This document shows, one piece after another, positions 1 through 63,031 of a stretch of 64,000 nucleotides of DNA. The translations under genes and the position numbers were made by a program. The notes below the pieces were generated by a model. It worked only from the letters and a program-made list of their open reading frames with translations, was not told where the DNA came from and did not search any database. Source of the DNA: Pardosa pseudoannulata (Eukaryota; Arthropoda; Arachnida; Araneae; Lycosidae); contig CM063506.1 in NCBI GenBank assembly GCA_032207245.1, positions 19,529,456-19,593,455 of the forward strand. Reading direction: 5' to 3'. Every line of letters starts with the position of its first letter. Within the stretch, counting starts at the first letter, position 1.

Positions 1-282
1 GTTTACAAATAAAGTTTAAAAAATGGGTTAAATCTTTTATAAACACTGATCTGTTTTCGAAAAGCTACAGCGAATCAAAAGCTTAGCTTTATTTTTAGAT
101 TTGTTAACAACAAAATAATAATACACATATTCATACGAAACATTTTTAAACTCAAATATAGTTCATCTAGGATAATCTTTTTCAAAGCATCTACATTTAC
201 CAAATTTTTAAGTTATAAACTACTGAACTAAATAAAATAGAGTGAATATAACTTTATTTAAAAAATTTTAATGTGTTAATTG

Positions 283-416
283 GTTTGGAGTGATACGGTC
301 TACTTTTTGCAACACAAGGGCTAATGAGACCAGGACCTACAGCTTAAAGCCAATTCCGAACGGCTACGTACATCCATGCCACTGTGGGATTCGAACCCAC
401 AAACTCCAGTACCAAT
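283..416 (-). repeat. tRNA-derived SINE (family 1), 5'-truncated, with 13-bp duplication
   Basis: Minus-strand SINE with a tRNA box B (GGTTCGAATCC type, here at about 390-400), a body with GGCTTTAAGC-like sequence, and the tail that ends in CCAAACC. The 13-mer AATGTGTTAATTG flanks it exactly at 270-282 and 417-429, showing target-primed insertion. Lies left of the last muskelin exon seen. Confidence 0.85.
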
Positions 417-510
417 AATGTGTTAATTGATTTTACAAATTAAAAACTAGGTTTAATTATGAAATTATATTTAAAAGAAGTGATAAAAGATAACTAGTGC
501 GAATCCATAC

Positions 511-37020
<36,510 letters not shown>

Positions 37021-37596
37021 CTTTATTTTGATTCAAACAAGTTGCCATCTAAGTTGACACAGCTATAGTATGTTATTTTGTATGTGACTGCTATAAAAAT
37101 ATTTCATTTAAAAATAAATATCTGATAATTCAACTTAAGTTATTTTTATTTACTTTATCTTTCAACAATGTGATATTCACAGAGATAGACGTTTCTAATC
37201 TAGTTTCAGAGAATTTAAATCATTTTCAACTATGAACTAATCCAAACTAAAAAATAAATTCTTAAAAAGGAAAGAAAATGATAATGATATTTATTTTGCA
37301 CTTTTTGTTTTAAATACTTAATAAATTATACATTGTTTTATTTCAGAGTTTAATCGGAGTTAAGTTAACTCCAATACAAAGTAAAATGAAACGAAAATGA
37401 ATGTAGGCATTATTTACTGTAAGCAGCTACAAGAACCAAAACATGGCTGCTGGTTAACGTGGTAGCAGCGATAGATGCTATTTAGCATCTTTGCTGAGTA
37501 TTCTCAATAGTTTTCGTTAATTTTTATCAAAAGAATGAAATTTTGCGAGTTTCAAAATAAATTCATGTGTAGATATAGTCTCTGCGTGTGATTATC
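37021..37596. promoter_or_regulatory. Shared upstream region of divergent MKLN1 and oaf
   Basis: Only 576 bp separate the two start codons, so both promoters and 5'UTRs must fit here. The sequence AACATGGCTGCTGG near 37440 matches the AAnATGGC core of YY1/Pho sites common at animal transcription starts. I see no clear TATA box placed for either gene. That this is a bidirectional promoter is inferred from the layout. Confidence 0.6.
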
Positions 37597-46736
<9,140 letters not shown>

Positions 46737-46737
46737 A

Positions 46738-53070
<6,333 letters not shown>

Positions 53071-53189
53071 TACTGTATATTTTCGTATATAAGCTAAGAA
53101 GTTTTGGAATGTTTTCCAAGGCTAACACTGAGGGAAGTATCAGCTAAAAAATAAATCTTCAGAATAGATGTATAGGTTCTTCTTGGGTA

Positions 53190-53347
53190 GTCTGATGATG
53201 GCCGATTGGCAAAGCATTGTTCTTCGGTACCAGAATGTACAGGTTTAAGTCCCTCTGCTAGCATGGATGTTTGTGGCTCTTCAGAATCATCTTTAAGCAT
53301 TAGATCCCAGTTCTTGTATAACAGAAAAAGTAGACCATAACCAAACC
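53190..53347 (+). repeat. SINE family 1 copy, diverged
   Basis: Head GATGGCCGATTGGCAAAGCA, CTTCGGTACCAGAA, box B region GGTTTAAGTCC, and tail AAAGTAGACCATAACCAAAC. Full length but diverged; it lies about 170 bp left of the assembly gap. Confidence 0.8.
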
Positions 53348-53519
53348 TTCTTGTCAATGTTTTTGCCGATATTGACCACAATGTCATCAGATTACCAAAA
53401 ATAAAGGAGAAGTTAGTTTAAAAGAGGAACAGAAAACGACAAAGAAAATATATAATGGTGAAAATAAAAATTTTCAAAGTGTTTGTACTGAGAAAAAAAA
53501 TGAAAAGTAAATTTATACT

Positions 53520-53619
53520 NNNNNNNNNNNNNNNNNNNNNNNNNNNNNNNNNNNNNNNNNNNNNNNNNNNNNNNNNNNNNNNNNNNNNNNNNNNNNNNNN
53601 NNNNNNNNNNNNNNNNNNN
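53520..53619. other. Assembly gap (100 N)
   Basis: Exactly 100 N, the convention for a scaffold gap of unknown size. It ends precisely where the left arm of the large inverted repeat begins. Confidence 0.99.
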
Positions 53620-53936
53620 CAACCTCCCGAAAATTGACAGCATGTCAATGTTTTCTTTCTTGGCAAAAAAAACCGGATTTTATGGGAGCAGAAATACGAG
53701 GAATTAAAACCCAAAGGTATGTAAAATCATTTATATTTTTTTCCAATTTTACTTAACATGTATTAATACTTTATTCATGCTAAACACAGCTCTTTTATTT
53801 GTAAACACAAACAAGTCAAATAAAATATACATATATCATATACACACACATTTGTAGTAGCATCGTTTTTTATAAATAGAGATGGATGTAATATTAAAAT
53901 AAAAATTAGAGGAGGTATTTATTGTGAGACCGGTCT

Positions 53937-53992
53937 CATTAGCCTTCGTGTTGCAAAAAGTAGACCGTAGAACTCCAAAACCAAACCAAAAC
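53937..53992 (+). repeat. SINE family 1 tail fragment in left arm of the inverted repeat
   Basis: GGTCTCATTAGCCTTCGTGT then TGCAAAAAGTAGACCGTAGA and CCAAAACCAAACC. The matching fragment sits at the mirror position 57118-57182 in the other arm. Confidence 0.8.
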
Positions 53993-54555
53993 TAAACTAA
54001 TTCTTAGATATTTTAAATATGATGAAAAGAAATTTAAAATCTTTAAACGGCTTTACTTAATTATTTATACATTTTTAAATAGCAATACAATTTTATTGCC
54101 TTTAATATTAATGTCAAATTAAAAAATGTATAAAATTTCTCAAATTAAATTTAATTTTTAAAGTAATATCATTATTAAGTATTTTAAAAATATTATACTT
54201 TTTTTCAAATTAGTCACCAATTTAATCGAAAAATATCACTGTGATTTGATACACAAGAAAGTATGCATCTCTGAAGAAAATATTTATAATTTCTTGAAAA
54301 TACATAACCTTCCCCTCCCCCAAGTTACTTATTAGATAATTATATGCTTTAGATATTTATATGTTTTTCGATATTTATATGCTTTATAAAATATATATTG
54401 TACTTGAACTCTGCGATAATACTCGAAAATTAGCAGTTTTAAAAGTTAAATAGTAGTGGTTAATCAACAATCCTTTTAAAGGTATAGATGTATTTTTAGA
54501 TACTTTAATTGTTCTAAATTAGTAATATTTAAACAAAAAGCAAGTATTTACTTAC

Positions 54556-54765
54556 CGAGAAATGGTCTTCACAAACCAATAAGGATGATTTATATGATAA
54601 TTTGGGGTTTAATTTCTCATCCCTTTTCATTGCAGTTGTCCAGATTTTACGTGTATCTGGATCTTTCGGGACGCTGAAAAATATCTTCTCATTGCAATTA
54701 GTTGTTGTATTTTTACAGAGTGGCACAATACAATATTTAGAGTATGATTTTTTAATGCCAGACAT
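54556..54765 (-). CDS. THAP zinc-finger exon, left arm, intact
   Basis: 70 codons from MSGIKK to HFS, ending exactly at a perfect donor gtaagt (54555-54550). The C2CH THAP signature is present: YCIVPLCKN (Cys-x4-Cys), FFSVPKDPDTRKIWTTAMKR with the conserved Pro and Trp, and VCEDHF (Cys-x2-His). THAP domains bind DNA; they form the N-terminus of P-element transposases and of host THAP proteins. No downstream exon with an RNase H-like transposase domain was found before the outer end of the arm or the gap, so the protein is incomplete here. Confidence 0.75.
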
Positions 54766-54784
54766 AACAAAAAAATGCTATTAT

Positions 54785-55350
54785 ATGCGATACTTTACAC
54801 AAAAAACAAATTTAAAAGTCGCCTTTTAACATGTAAACAGCATAGGAGCTCGGTGTTTACATGAACGATGACGTCACAAACTCGGCAGAGATAAAGTAGC
54901 GTTTTTGAGAGACGTTAAAGAGTCCGCTATAAAACCAATTAGAAATCACTCATTAGGCCCCCAAATGAAAGAAAAATAGCTACTGTCCTGCTTACTTTTT
55001 TGTCTTCTATCGTTTAAAATCAAAATTAGAAAACGTGAAAATTCCTCATTGGATAAAGGTAAAACTCCAAACCACTGAATGTACTCGCGATAATGAGGAA
55101 TTTTCACGTTTTCTAATTTTAATTTTAAACAATAGAAGACAAAAAAGTAAGCAGGACAGTACCCATTTTTTTTAATTTGGGGGGCCTAACTAGTGATTTC
55201 TAATGGGTTTTAAAGCGGACTCTTTAACGTCTCTCATAAACGATATTTTTCCTCCGCGAAGTTTTTGACGTCATCGTTCACGTTGACACCGAGCGCCAAT
55301 GCTGTTTACATGTTAAAAGGCGACTTGTAAATTAATTTCTGTGTAAAGTA
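54785..55350. repeat. Central palindrome of the foldback
   Basis: About 265 bp per side around the 41-bp loop. Both sides contain GACGTCA, AACGTCTCT/AGAGACGTT, AAAGAGTCCGC and TAAGCAGGACAGT. This segment lies directly 5' of both THAP exons, so it is where a promoter or the terminal repeat of the element would be expected. Confidence 0.75.
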
Positions 55351-56324
55351 TCTTCTCCTATATAATAATAGCCTAAGTTATCTGTCCGTCTGTCCTCAAA
55401 TTTATGAAGCGGTTGGACCTGGAATGGATACATTCACCCCTTGTTAGCAAAATTCAAAGAGAGTAATGTTTATCTTCTCCTAAACTATCTATCTGATTCT
55501 AAAATAAATTGGTATAAATATGCTTCATATCACAGCGAAAAATACTGCCTTTTTTAAAACGTTCGAAATCCACCCCTTCCCCTCTTTTAGAGCTTTTAAT
55601 GCCATTATTTTAACTCATAATTTCCCCGGTTAAGAGCAGGCGATTAAATTTATCAATTTATCACACAGCAAATAGGCAAAAATAACATTTTTCTAGCATT
55701 ATGACGTCATTCCTTTAACCATCTCATTAAATCATTTCTTATTTTAAATTGTTTAAATTATGCCTATTTACATACGTTTTATCATTGAACTTAGATAGGA
55801 CGTAAATATATATATTTTTTTTAATATTTGGCTTAAATAATAGATTAGGTACATATGTGATAATTTTAAATTTAATCATCGATTATTTTTTGTTGCAAAG
55901 AAAATTTTATCACCGGTATTAACAAAGACTAGGAGTCTATTTTATGGATTAATATATATCTAGCTTTTAAGTTATACATCTTTGAAAATTAAGAAGTTTG
56001 CTCATTTTTGTGTTTTGTTTTTTATACATAACCACAGGGTTTGCAATCCATTCGCTAAGTTTTGGCCATCATTCAAATATACCGCCAAATAATCATTGTC
56101 AATATTAAAACCTATGCTGTCCATCCTATCAAGTAATATTACAAGTTAAATTAAAGGTGGCAACTAACATGCGGTCAATAAAGATAAACAAATTATTCAG
56201 CGTGTACCAGATAATTTTCAGCCAAAAAAAAACAAACCATTTTTTACCTGCCTAATAAGGTACTTAACAATTTTGGAAAATTAAAAATTTTACGGATCCC
56301 GTCATATGAGGGGCTGTATGCTAG
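55351..56324 (+). mobile_element. Helitron-like non-autonomous element in right arm
   Basis: 974 bp present only in the right arm. It begins TCTTCTCCTATATAATAATA after an A and ends GGGCTGTATGCTAG before a T, fitting Helitron rules (5' TC, 3' CTRR, insertion between A and T, no duplication). A short CCC/GGG hairpin (CCCGTCATATGAGGGG) precedes the CTAG. The start resembles the TCCTATATAATAA-type 5' ends of known animal Helitrons. The left arm and the third THAP copy show the uninterrupted site. No Rep/helicase coding. Confidence 0.68.
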
Positions 56325-56351
56325 TTTCCATATAATAGAAATTTTTTTATT

Positions 56352-56597
56352 ATGTCTAGCATTAAAAAATCATATTATATATATTGTATCGTGCCACTCT
56401 GTAAAAATACAGCAACTAATTGCAATGAGAATATATTTTTCAGCGTTTCCAAAGATCCACATATACTTAAAATCTGGACAAATGCGATGAAAAGGGATGA
56501 GAAATTAAACACCAAATTATCATATAAATTATCTCTATGGGTTTGTGAAGACCATTTATCTATAAGTAAATGCTTGCTTTTGTTGAAATATTACTAG
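56352..56597 (+). pseudogene. THAP zinc-finger exon, right arm, donor lost
   Basis: Inverted partner of the left exon: MSSIKKSYYIYCIVPLCKNT, FFSVSKDPHILKIWTNAMKR and VCEDHLS. The zinc ligands C, C, C, H are kept, but the donor site has changed from GTAAGT to ATAAGT, so the ORF reads through to a stop at 56597. The conserved Phe after the His is Leu. Likely non-functional. Confidence 0.7.
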
Positions 56598-57117
56598 TTT
56601 AGAAAAATTAAAGTATATAAAAATACATATATACCATTGAAAGGATTGTTGATTAACTAGTGCTATTTAACTTTTAAAACTGCTTATTTTCGAGTATTAT
56701 CATAGAGTTCAACTACAATAAATGTTTAATAAAGTATATAATTGTAGTAAAACATATAAAATTCTAAAACATATAATTGTCTAATAAATAATTCGGGGGA
56801 GGGAAAGGTTATGTATTTTCAAGGTATTATAAATATTTTCTTCAGAGATGCATACTTTCTTAAGTGTATCAATTCACAGTGATATTTTTCGATTCAATTG
56901 GTGGCTAATTTGAAAAAAGTATATAATATATTTAAAATACTTATAATGATATTACTTTAAAAATTTAATTTAATTTCAGAAATTTTATACATTTTTTAAT
57001 TTAACATTAATATTAAAGGCAATAAAATTGTATTGCTATTTAAAAAAGCATAAATAATTAAGTAAAGCCTTTTAAAGATTTTAAATTTCTTTTCATCAAA
57101 TTTAAAATACTTAAGAA

Positions 57118-57182
57118 TTGGTTTGGTTTTGGAGCGCTATAGTCTACTTTTTGCAACACGAGGGCTAAAGGTCCTGGTCTCA
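57118..57182 (-). repeat. SINE family 1 tail fragment in right arm of the inverted repeat
   Basis: Reverse-complement partner of the fragment at 53937-53992 (GGTTTGGTTTTGGAGCGCTA, TTTTTGCAACACGAGGGCTA). Confidence 0.8.
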
Positions 57183-57489
57183 CAATAAATACCTCCTCTA
57201 ATTTTATTTTAATATATTACATCTATCTCTATTTATAAAAAACGATGCTACTACAAATGTGTGTGTATATGATATAGGTATATTTATTTGACTTGTCTAT
57301 GTCTACAAGCAGAAGAGCTGTGAGTAGCACGAATAAATATTAATACATGTTAAGTAAAATTGGATAAATATATAAATGATTTTAGATACCTTTGGGTTTT
57401 AATTCCCCATATTTCTGCTCCCATAAAATCCGGTTTTTTTTTCCCAAGAACGAAAACATTGACATGTTGTCAATTTTCGAGAGGTTGTC

Positions 57490-60285
57490 TGACTGTCCTT
57501 TTTTAAATTCAGGTAGAAGAGGCATTTATAACGAATTGAGATAACTAAGCTGTCGAGATCGATAAAATAAACTTTCAGATTTAAATGAATGTTCAGGTTT
57601 AAATGAAAATAAATTTTGATAGCTAGAAAATTTCAGGAACTTGCAAAAACAAAATAGGACAATAGTGCGCGTTTACAAGCTATAAGAAAATATTGGACAA
57701 CGTGACCAATGACGTCACAACCAATTAAGGAGCGTTTTGATGTCACGTGATTTTCGCTTAACTTTAAAATAAATTTTTAAAATGATGGACACAGTTTTTT
57801 ACATTTTTGAGAACATTTTTCGTATCTACGAGTCTGGAATTATCAGAAAAATACTAAGTTGTTGGAATCCCCCGCATGTACTAAGTTGTTCGAATCTCCC
57901 TCATTGCCGGAAATGTAAATAAAATATTAGGAATGACGCAAACACTGCTCAAGATCATTTCTTAGCAAAAATTAATTTAAAAATTTTAAAATGACAAAAT
58001 CTAAGAAATATTCTAATAATAATTTATAATTCGAGTAACAAAAAATAAAAAGGAGAAAATAGAAAATTATAATTTATAACTTTATTAAGTTATAACTTAA
58101 TATGTTATCAAAAACGTAAATAAAGTAGTGGAAAAACTGCCCAAGAGCATACAAAATTACTTAAATAGATTTAGTTAATATATTAGTGAATAGCTGGAGC
58201 CAATGAACCAAATAATTTTACCCTGAAACTGTAGCACCAAAAGTGGCTGTCCTGATCCGTTCGGTATGCCTAACTGTTACCTGAAAATAATCGAATTATT
58301 TCACCTGAAATATTGAAAATCTTTGTCCTTCATCCCAGTAATTCTGGACTGTACAAGTCAGAATATTATTTGTTTAATTTTTTTTCTTCAACACTCTTTT
58401 CTTTATTCTATTGTTTGATTTGTGAAGATATCTTTGTGTTTTAATTTCCTTAATAGAAATCTGGGTTCAAAATTTCAAGTTTACATTTCCAATGGCCAGA
58501 GTTCACAAATGAAAGAAACATTTTCACACCATACAGATAATAAATATTTATTCTTACATGAAGAGGTATGAATCAATAAATCGTATTCTATAGTTACTTT
58601 CTTTGTTGAAATAAAAGGAAATTTCAGAAACCAATCTTTCTGTTATAAAGTCATTTAATCCCTTTGGATATTAAGAAATTTGGCAAATTACTTAATTCGA
58701 GAAATTATCAATTATTTCATCTGGAATGTATTAAGTATATGCATAATTTGGAAGGGGCAAGGAGAAGAACATTCACCCCTTTCCCAGAAATTTTTAGAAA
58801 AGATTCAAACTTGTAATTTTGCCTTTCCTATTTTTTTCTTTTTTTTTTTTTTTTTTTTAGATTTTATTCATATCTTAAATTTCTTTTTCGACTTTTCAAA
58901 AAAGTTTTAAGCTATTATGTTTTTATTAACCTCTTTTTACTTATTCGCTTCTAAGTTAGAAACACGTAATTGGTAGATAACCTGGGAAGCGTTCCAAAAT
59001 ACATGAAATGATAGTTTTTGCACAAACTCAATATCGTTCGAGACGGGGTTCAAATGGGTCAATAAGGCCCTGCTCTTCGGTAGAAAAATTGCTCTCATGG
59101 ATGATAGTAGCCATACAGAATCAGCTTCAAGTAGTAGGTCCTTAGCCTCACGCACACAACACGCTTTTATTTGTCCTAAAATCAACTAAATTTCGTTATC
59201 AATTATACACAGGATATCAGTACTATATCAGTGATACAGAGTACCCCTGCAACTCTGAAATATCTCACTGACAATGCAATTTATTTGAAAATAATTTAAG
59301 AAGTTTCCTGGTATCGGAAGATGTATGAGATAGTCTGAGATTTTTTGCCTTCATATGTAAACCAAAGTTTTGTTTAATTTTATTTTTAAATAAAAACCAT
59401 ACTTTAAAAAAATAAAATTTAAGTTTATCATAAAAATCAGTAAAGATAAAAATATGGCTTCCATTTGAAGGAAAAAAAAATTGGTTCACACAAAAGCTTT
59501 AGGTTTCCTACTTTGACACTTTATCAAAAACCAGGAAACTTTGTAGATTTATTTTCAGAGAATATCATCCTCTAGGAAATATTTTATGGTTGCTGGAAGT
59601 GTGAGATTTTCTGTAAATTTGATAACAAAACTTACTTGATTTTAGGACAAATAAAAAAATCTGGATACACGTTTTACAGCTAAAACTTGGTTGATTTTAG
59701 GACAAACAAAATTTGACTTTTGGTACACACTATATATTTAAATTTTATGTACATTATATGAAATCAGATTTTATGATAAAAAGTACTGTAAAAAAAAAAA
59801 CTTTAGCTGCATATAAATTCTTTTGAATTCTACAACATAGAAAAAAATATATATTTTGTGAGCATTTTTTTTTCGTTGTTTAGCAAAATTTTAGAACATT
59901 ATGTCAATGATACGTTCTCAGAATACTGCTACTTGAAAAAGAGAAAACAAATCTGTAATCTAGTCATTTTTCCTTTGCTGTGGTAATATATGAACATTTT
60001 TCTTCAAGGAATGTTAATATTAAGCTTCTAGATTTTCAGATTAATCTTTTACAATTCTAAATTGTAAATGTTGAATCTTAAACTACACAGATGTTGTTGA
60101 TAAAAATAAAATTGGTAAAAGAATTTCTTTTATGATATTAATCAAAGTATAAACTTATTATGTAGTCTATAGTTTATTTTAAGAGAGTTCATATTAATCT
60201 AGGCAATAGAAATTGCAGAAAATCGGTGGAAGTCATCATCTGAGCTACCAATACACACATATCTGAGTTTAAAAAAAAAAAAAGT
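57490..60285. other. Right flank of the inverted repeat, no gene seen
   Basis: AT-rich, with a TGACGTCA at 57710-57717 followed by GGAGCGTTTTGATGTCACGT, reminiscent of the central palindrome (AGTAGCGTTTTTGAGAG). A decayed SINE piece lies at 59062-59165. Nothing coding recognised. Confidence 0.5.
59062..59165 (+). repeat. Decayed SINE family 1 fragment
   Basis: CTGCTCTTCGGTAGAAAAAT, then CATGGATGATAGTAGCC and TCAAGTAGTAGGTCCTTAGC resemble the SINE head and body; the tail is lost. Confidence 0.55.
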
Positions 60286-60289
60286 AAAA

Positions 60290-60480
60290 AGAAAGTGTGG
60301 AATCTTCTGCTTGGTCCCTGATTCCAATTTATGGGGATCCAGAGGGAGTAATATTACTCTCACACGTAATAATTCTTAAGCTACACGTGCTTCTCGGGTG
60401 TTGCTGAATGAGTAATAGTCTCACAGCCGTATTTGGCATATAAAGACATATAACTGTATTGCCAGCTACACCTGAACAAA
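60290..60480. other. GC-raised unique segment, function unknown
   Basis: Stands out from the AT-rich surroundings: GATCCAGAGGGAGTAATATT, CACACGTAATAATTC, GCTTCTCGGGTGTTGCTGAA, then CAGCCGTATTTGGC. No ORF longer than about 30 codons, no splice pair and no tRNA fold I could complete. It could be an LTR fragment, an untranslated exon or a regulatory element. Confidence 0.25.
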
Positions 60481-60484
60481 AAAA

Positions 60485-62740
60485 GTTCATTTTATTGAAA
60501 AATTATAAAACATAATATTTATATAATTGTATTTTTAATTTTGCCTTTAATTGTAACTATCATTTATTATTGCTTTTTAGATTACTCTGAAATATTCTAT
60601 TTGTATTCTATTAAATTGTTAAGCTGTTAATCCGAACGCTCTAAAATCAGATTTTAACCGGATAGTAAACTGATAAAGCGTTGAACAACCAAAAGTTACT
60701 GTAAACTGCTACTACCGCTTCCTGAAGGTAACCGAAAAGTTAATAGAAAACTACGATTTTTGTATGAAGTAGTATTCTGTTTCTGGCTTGTTTAAAAGAA
60801 ACATTGAGTTACTGCGTATACAGACAGACTCACACGTCCACGTACACAAAGACATACTGTTATCACAAGTTGGTAATTTACGACCTAAAACGAACCCAAT
60901 AAAATTTTGTAGTAGAAGTTTTGGATGATTGTAATATTTTCTCTTTACTGCATATAGAAGAAATTAAAATGATGGAAATGCATTTCAATAATAAATACAT
61001 CGAAATAGGGTGATAATTACCAAGATATTAATGTGCAAATAAGTTTCCATTAAAACAGTTTTTTTAGCCTTTATATTATTACCCTTTTGAATAGAATATT
61101 TTAAAAAAATTTATTGATATCTTGATGTAAAAAAATTCAAAACACATTGCAGACAATTTTATCTATATATTAATTATTGTTGGTTAAGTAGCAAATTAGC
61201 TTATCTCCTTTTTTAAAGTGATAAAATACAATAGGAACATTCATTTACTACCATCTGTTGTTGGTTGTCCATCTGTTATCTACCATCAGTAAAGTCCGTT
61301 ATATTGTTGTATCAAACACTTGGATTTTATTTTAATTAGTTTTGTCCATGAATATTCACAAAGCTTTTTAAACTTCTTTATATATATATATGTGGGAATG
61401 CTTTGTGTTTAAGAAGTTTTAAAATCTTGATATTAAAAATATTTGAAAGAAAACAAAACATAAAAATATTTATACAGTTATTTTTGCAGTTAAGTACTGA
61501 TTCATTGTAAAAGTCCGCTTCTGTGAATTTTTATGCAATTTGGCAACACCTTGTTCTAATTATTATGATGTTAACGGCCATGTTGTTCATTTACGAGTGT
61601 TTTATAAAAAAATTTTAATCAAAACAGTTGATATTTTATTGTAATTACACTTGTTAGTAGTTGTGCTATATTGAATATTTTTTGTGTAATCTTAAGTCTT
61701 AAGTATACGCTTGAACTGTATGTTCTTTATGTTTGGTCCTCTCTTTCACAATCTTGAAATTTATCAAAACAACTGGTCTACGACAGCATGGTGGTGACTT
61801 GGTCAAAATAAATAGGTTGTGTGAAGTCTGCCTCGGAAGTGCAATGTATGACGGTTTTTAATTTCTTTGGATAATTTTTTGATTCCTTACTTGAATGGTA
61901 AGTGAAATGTTACATTTTTTTTATGTTTTGTAAACACTTCAATTTAGTCTCCCTGTCTGTAAAACTGTGGATTCATATCGCGGGTTAAGATTTTTTTTGT
62001 CTTGGCAATTAGGAATGATGCTATTTCAAATATTGTCATAAGCTGTTAATTTAAAGCATTATCAGTGAAAACGGATAGTTCTGCAATAATAATAAGTTTT
62101 TCATATACGATATTATGTCAGTATTATAGTTTGTTGACAAGTGATAGTTATCTACTTAGTGCGACAGTTTGAGTAAGGATTAATATGTTGATATATTTGA
62201 ATTACTTTATAGACAAATGTGACAATCTATTTGCAATAAGATTTTTCCGTATTAATAAGCCTGAAAATAAAACAGTTCATTGTTGGACTTTCAATATGGT
62301 TTGATTGTGCATACCTATATATGAATTTATGTATTTTTTTATTTGAAAAAATTAATTTATTTATAGTTTGAAATCAAGGAGTTGAAAGTTTGCTTTTAAA
62401 CAAGGATTTTTATGAAATTCTGTAACTATATAATCTTTGTTTCTTGTTTAGTTTCAGAGTATTAATTATATCATAGCTGCATCACTATTTATTTATTGAT
62501 GCATTTTATGTATGTTATTTTAATGTTTACTCTTAATTTATGCTGTATTTTAAAGTTTTTAATGTTTGTGCTAAATAAGAAAATGAAATGAATAAATTTT
62601 TTTCACATTAGAATAACTAAAAATCTTTAAAATCATAAATCTATCTTTAAAGTTTATTTTATTGTTTCAGTTGTTAATCCAATTAAGTAATAGTATATTA
62701 TACTTGTTTTAACGAGTGTGAAAACAGTAGTTCTTTTTTT
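60485..62740. other. Unassigned region, possible promoter near 61570
   Basis: No coding exon supported. A reversed YY1-like site (AACATGGCCGT, at about 61572-61582 on the minus strand) and a good donor at about 61897 hint at a transcription start, but this is speculative. Confidence 0.3.
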
Positions 62741-62744
62741 TTAG

Positions 62745-63031
62745 GTACCATGTTATATTTGTTAGCAGTCTTCCGTAACACACCATGACAAGGTAACACA
62801 AGGCATCAGTAATAGCACAACATTTATTTGTGCATATCAAGAGACTCAAAACAAATTCCAAATGTAGAAAAGAGAGTGTGCAAGTCCTTTGAGGCCCACT
62901 GTAGTGGTTGTGATATTTCATCAAAAATTTTCACGCTTTCATTCACTTTTACTTGTTCATTTCCATATAAATTTGCAAAGTGGCGGCAAGTTTTGGTAGA
63001 GTAATAGGGCTTTCTACTGGGAAACCAGCAG
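62745..63031 (+). other. Weak candidate for first coding exons of a gene running right
   Basis: A strong acceptor (ttcttttttttag) at 62744 precedes a segment with ATGACAAG then gtaaca at 62784-62797; joining to an acceptor ggtag before AGTAATAGGG gives MTRVIGLSTGKPA ending at a donor CAG|gtaatt (63031). An upstream donor TTGAATG|gtaagt lies at about 61897. No protein is recognised and other readings have stops, so this is only a possibility. Confidence 0.15.

Larger units (their letters stand above)
53620..57486. mobile_element. THAP-bearing foldback: 1.43-kb inverted-repeat arms
   Basis: Left arm 53620-55050 and right arm 55092-57486 are inverted copies around a 41-bp loop (55051-55091). 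Outer ends are CAACCTCCCGAAAATTGACA and, reversed, CAACCTCTCGAAAATTGACA; inner ends AAAACGTGAAAATTCCTCAT and its mirror. Minus the 974-bp Helitron-like insert, the arms are equal in length (about 1431 and 1421 bp). The outer 58 bases differ at about four positions plus one indel. Each arm holds, from centre outward, a 240-bp segment with TGACGTCA, a THAP exon, and a SINE tail. The structure suggests an inverted duplication of one half of a P-element-like (THAP) transposon. Confidence 0.85.
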
